A program made the translations under genes and the position numbers. From the NCBI GenBank assembly GCA_035252155.1, contig DATFDL010000308.1, forward strand, positions 1 through 6,664: a DNA stretch of 6,664 nucleotides, written 5' to 3'. Numbering within the stretch: the stretch's first letter is position 1; every line of letters starts with the position of its first letter. Source of the stretch: JAICLL01 sp035252155. GTDB lineage: Bacteria; Planctomycetota; Planctomycetia; Pirellulales; JAICIG01. Below are positions 4,393 through 6,664 of this stretch, piece after piece. The notes under the pieces were generated by a model that did no database searches, was not told the DNA's origin, and worked only from the letters and a program-made list of their open reading frames with translations.

Positions 4393-6348
4393 TTATAGAT
4401 CGAGCACCGACTTCTTCGACGAGATGATCCGCCCCGTCAGTCCCGCCTTCTTGATCGACGCCCACAATCCGCGCACGCCCATCGACGATTCGACCGTGCG
4501 GCTGGCGCGGTCGGCGTGCGTCCCGGCCAACGCTTCCAATCCGCCGGATTCGTACAGCCCAAAATGCGCCGCGTTTTGAATCACCGCCAGATGCGTGAGC
4601 GCCTGCGGAAAATTGCCCAGCAACTCGCCACTGTCGGGGTCGATTTCCTCAGAGAATAAGCCCACATCGTTGGCGGCGGGCAACAATCGTTCAAACAGCT
4701 CGCGAGCTTCCTCGGCTTGGCCCGTCATCAGCAAGGCATCGACGAGCCAAAAGCTGCACGGCAGAAACGCCCCTTCCTGGCCCGGCAGGCCATCGTCGGC
4801 ATCGTAGCGCCGCAAATAATCGCCGCGGCCGAGCGTGCGGCGGATCTCGTCAATCGTGGCGACCAGCACTTCGCGCCGCAAGGGAACGCCCACGACGGCG
4901 GAGAGCAACAGCGAAGCGTCAGTTCGCGTGTCGCCATACGCCTGCCGCAAGTAACCTTTTGTCGGTTCGACGCCATGCTGCTCGATCGACCGCAGAATAT
5001 CATCACGGACCGCCATCCGCCGTGGGTCTTCGCCAAGAATGCGAATCGCCCGATCGATGGCCACCCAGCTCATGATTTTGCCGAACACATGATGCCGCGG
5101 CGGCCCGCGCATCTCCCAGATGCCTTGGCCTGGATCATTCCAGTGCTCGGCTACGAAATCGGCCAACGCCGCAATCAAGCGGCGCGTGTCTTCGTCGGCC
5201 TTGCCCACGATTGTGTGATGCAGCAGCGACCAGTCGAGCGTCTCGCCATAAACGTCAAGCTGCGTCTGCTGATACGCGCCGTTGCCGACGTGCACGGGCC
5301 GGCTGTCGCGATAACCCGCCAGGTGTTCGAGCGTCTGCTCGGTCAACTCCCGCTCGCCGTCGATGCCGTACATGATCTGCACGCGGGGGTGCGATGCGCG
5401 GCCGACACGATGGAAATAATCGCCGAAGCGACCCGCCTCGCCACTGTAGCCGAGCATGGCCAGCGCATAGAGCGAGAACGTGGCGTCGCGCAGCCAGCAA
5501 AAGCGATAGTCCCAGTTTCGCTGGCCGCCCAGTTCTTCGGGCAACGACGTCGTCGCCGCCGCGGCGATGGCGCCGCTGGGCGCATAGGTCAGCAATTTCA
5601 GCGTCAGTGCGCTGCGCAGCACTTCGTCGGCGTATTTGCCTTGGTATCGGCAATATCGCGACCACTCTTCCCAAAAAGCTTGCGTGACCGACAAATACTG
5701 GCCGACCCGCTCGTCCACCGGAAAGTGTGGGCCTGACCGCGCCGCGAGCAGTAGATGCCGCCGTTCGCCGGCCCGCAAATGAACCGCTGCCCGTGCTCTA
5801 TCGGATTCGATTTCCAAAGGCACGTCGGTATAGAGGGACGGACCGTTTTCAACCAAAATAGCCCCTTCGGACCTTCGGAGCTTGGCTGCCCGGCGCGCAA
5901 AAGCAACCGATGGCCGATAATCAAGCGCCAACTCAACTTCGCCCTCGACCGCTTCGACGATACGTGCCAACGCCAGCGGTGCGCTTAGGCCAATATAGTC
6001 GTGGACGCTCGCGCCGGGCTTGCGGCCGACGGGCATGAAGTCGATCACCGCTGCCTTGCCCGACGCCGTGCTGAAAGTGGTGCGAAGGATATTCGTGTTC
6101 GGCACGTACGCACGTTTGGTCTGATACGGCTCGCTCGGGCAGATCGTCCAATAACCACCACGATCACGGTCGAGCAGCCGGCAGAAGACGGGGTCTGCAT
6201 CGAACCGCCCAAGGCAGCACCAATCAACGCTGGCGTCGCGCGAGACGAGCGCCGCCCCGTGGCAGTCGCCGACCACGGCGTAATCGCGGATTGTCGAAAT
6301 CGCCCCGGTGGCCGAGCTTGAGGCTTCCGTTCGTTGAGTGAGCGACAT
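4393..6348 (-). CDS. Glycoside hydrolase family 15 enzyme (glucoamylase / trehalase-like)
   Basis: This enzyme probably releases glucose from alpha-glucosides or trehalose by inversion. Numbered from the ATG at 6346-6348 it has 651 residues. An N-terminal trehalase-like beta domain opens with DYAVVGDCHGAALVSRD (22-38) and DWCCLGRFDAD (42-52). The alpha/alpha barrel contains the substrate-site block NWDYRFCWLRDA (278-289), GIWEMRG with the likely catalytic acid Glu412, and LFSEEID with paired Glu567-Glu568, one of which is the likely base, followed by GNFPQALTHLA (578-588). Both glutamates are present, so it is probably active. There is no convincing signal peptide, so it is probably cytosolic. 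In-frame upstream starts (ATG 6399, TTG 6408) exist, but the added 20 residues have more A/T-ending codons and match nothing in the family; no start has a clear Shine-Dalgarno. Glucoamylase versus trehalase cannot be settled from sequence by eye. It is convergent with parB and stands alone here. Confidence 0.93.
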   Translation of the reverse strand: MSLTQRTEASSSATGAISTIRDYAVVGDCHGAALVSRDASVDWCCLGRFDADPVFCRLLDRDRGGYWTICPSEPYQTKRAYVPNTNILRTTFSTASGKAAVIDFMPVGRKPGASVHDYIGLSAPLALARIVEAVEGEVELALDYRPSVAFARRAAKLRRSEGAILVENGPSLYTDVPLEIESDRARAAVHLRAGERRHLLLAARSGPHFPVDERVGQYLSVTQAFWEEWSRYCRYQGKYADEVLRSALTLKLLTYAPSGAIAAAATTSLPEELGGQRNWDYRFCWLRDATFSLYALAMLGYSGEAGRFGDYFHRVGRASHPRVQIMYGIDGERELTEQTLEHLAGYRDSRPVHVGNGAYQQTQLDVYGETLDWSLLHHTIVGKADEDTRRLIAALADFVAEHWNDPGQGIWEMRGPPRHHVFGKIMSWVAIDRAIRILGEDPRRMAVRDDILRSIEQHGVEPTKGYLRQAYGDTRTDASLLLSAVVGVPLRREVLVATIDEIRRTLGRGDYLRRYDADDGLPGQEGAFLPCSFWLVDALLMTGQAEEARELFERLLPAANDVGLFSEEIDPDSGELLGNFPQALTHLAVIQNAAHFGLYESGGLEALAGTHADRASRTVESSMGVRGLWASIKKAGLTGRIISSKKSVLDL

Positions 6349-6664
6349 GAGCGCGCAAGCCAAGAATGCTGGTGAACTGTGAGAACCGCCGAGCAACATC
6401 AGTGCCAAACCGGCGAATCACGGGTGCCACGGCATCCGTCGCGGCGCGCGTGACAACGTCGCAACCACATGAACGCGCGTCCGCCGCGGCGGACGCCGTG
6501 AGGAGTGCGAACGGAGTCAACCCACACGGCGTCCGCTGCGGCGATTTCCCTCGCAGGTCAGTTCACTGCCGTATGCGCCGCAGCGGATGCCGTGGCACCC
6601 AGAATCGTTCCGGCAGATCGCGCAAGAGACCGTGCCACCGTCTGGCCGCGTAGGGACGTCCTAG
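6349..6664. other. Leader region of the GH15 gene and flanking non-coding sequence
   Basis: No credible gene is seen in these 316 bases. The part next to the gene (6349-6421) should hold its leader or promoter. On the minus strand TTGGCA (plus-strand 6403-6408) resembles a -35 box, but no good -10 follows at 16-18 bases. The middle is the nested repeat element described separately. In 6601-6664 I see only an 8-base palindrome (GGACGTCC) near the window end. Confidence 0.5.
6422..6600. repeat. Nested inverted-repeat element, four related 19-bp units in alternating orientation
   Basis: Outer arms 6422-6447 and 6575-6600 match in inverted orientation at 24 of 26 bases, including 17 without a break (GGGTGCCACGGCATCCG and its complement). 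Inner arms 6482-6500 and 6525-6543 match at 18 of 19. Outer and inner arms share one unit, close to CGCCGCAGCGGATGCCGTG, at 6428-6446 (minus), 6482-6500 (plus), 6525-6543 (minus) and 6576-6594 (plus). The alternating order resembles a bacterial interspersed mosaic element made of REP units. It lies 74 bases upstream of the GH15 start. No transposase is visible nearby. Confidence 0.8.

Noticed and set aside
4717..5736. Long plus-strand open frame (339 codons) opposite the GH15 gene
   Set aside because: It is an antisense shadow of a high-GC gene. The translation has no family likeness, while the minus-strand frame carries complete GH15 motifs along the same stretch.
6349..6408. N-terminal extension of the GH15 protein from a TTG or ATG, with a hydrophobic run resembling a signal peptide
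   Set aside because: It has no basic residue at its start, no clear cleavage site, more A/T-ending codons than the gene body and no ribosome binding site. The ATG at 6346-6348 leaves the family N-terminus intact.

Overview
The window reads as a GC-rich bacterial chromosome segment with well-spaced genes. The protein sequences and the G/C-run intergenic repeats are most like those of Planctomycetota (Pirellulales-like). That placement rests on recall of family style, not on a marker gene, and is moderate at best. I see no tRNA, rRNA, CRISPR array, transposase, phage gene or toxin-antitoxin pair.

Layout from left to right. Positions 1-504 hold the 3' part of ahcY (S-adenosylhomocysteine hydrolase). 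Positions 505-740 are a repeat-bearing spacer: a G-rich block and a C-rich block form an imperfect inverted repeat, and the second arm stops four bases before the next start codon. Positions 741-2039 encode a DUF1015 family protein. Positions 2040-2418 are a control region with two tandem hairpins, two centromere-like parS sites 103 bp apart, another copy of the C-rich repeat, an extended -10 promoter and a strong Shine-Dalgarno. Positions 2419-4096 are a tightly coupled parA-parB operon (8-nt overlap). Positions 4097-4392 lie between convergent genes and hold a 30-bp perfect inverted repeat and a possible intrinsic terminator. Positions 4393-6348 on the minus strand encode a glycoside hydrolase family 15 enzyme (glucoamylase/trehalase type). 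Positions 6349-6664 hold its leader and a nested element of four related 19-bp units in alternating orientation.

The main functional unit is a self-contained ParABS chromosome-segregation locus: ParA ATPase, ParB CTPase/DNA-binding protein and its own parS-like sites just upstream. By ungapped comparison with my recollection of B. subtilis Soj, this ParA lacks both arginines shown there to be needed for non-specific DNA binding (R189 and R218 align with S184 and A213). That is the observation most worth following. The other genes are metabolic and have no clear functional tie to parAB. I found no convincing undescribed multi-gene system. The unexplained content is mostly intergenic repeats.
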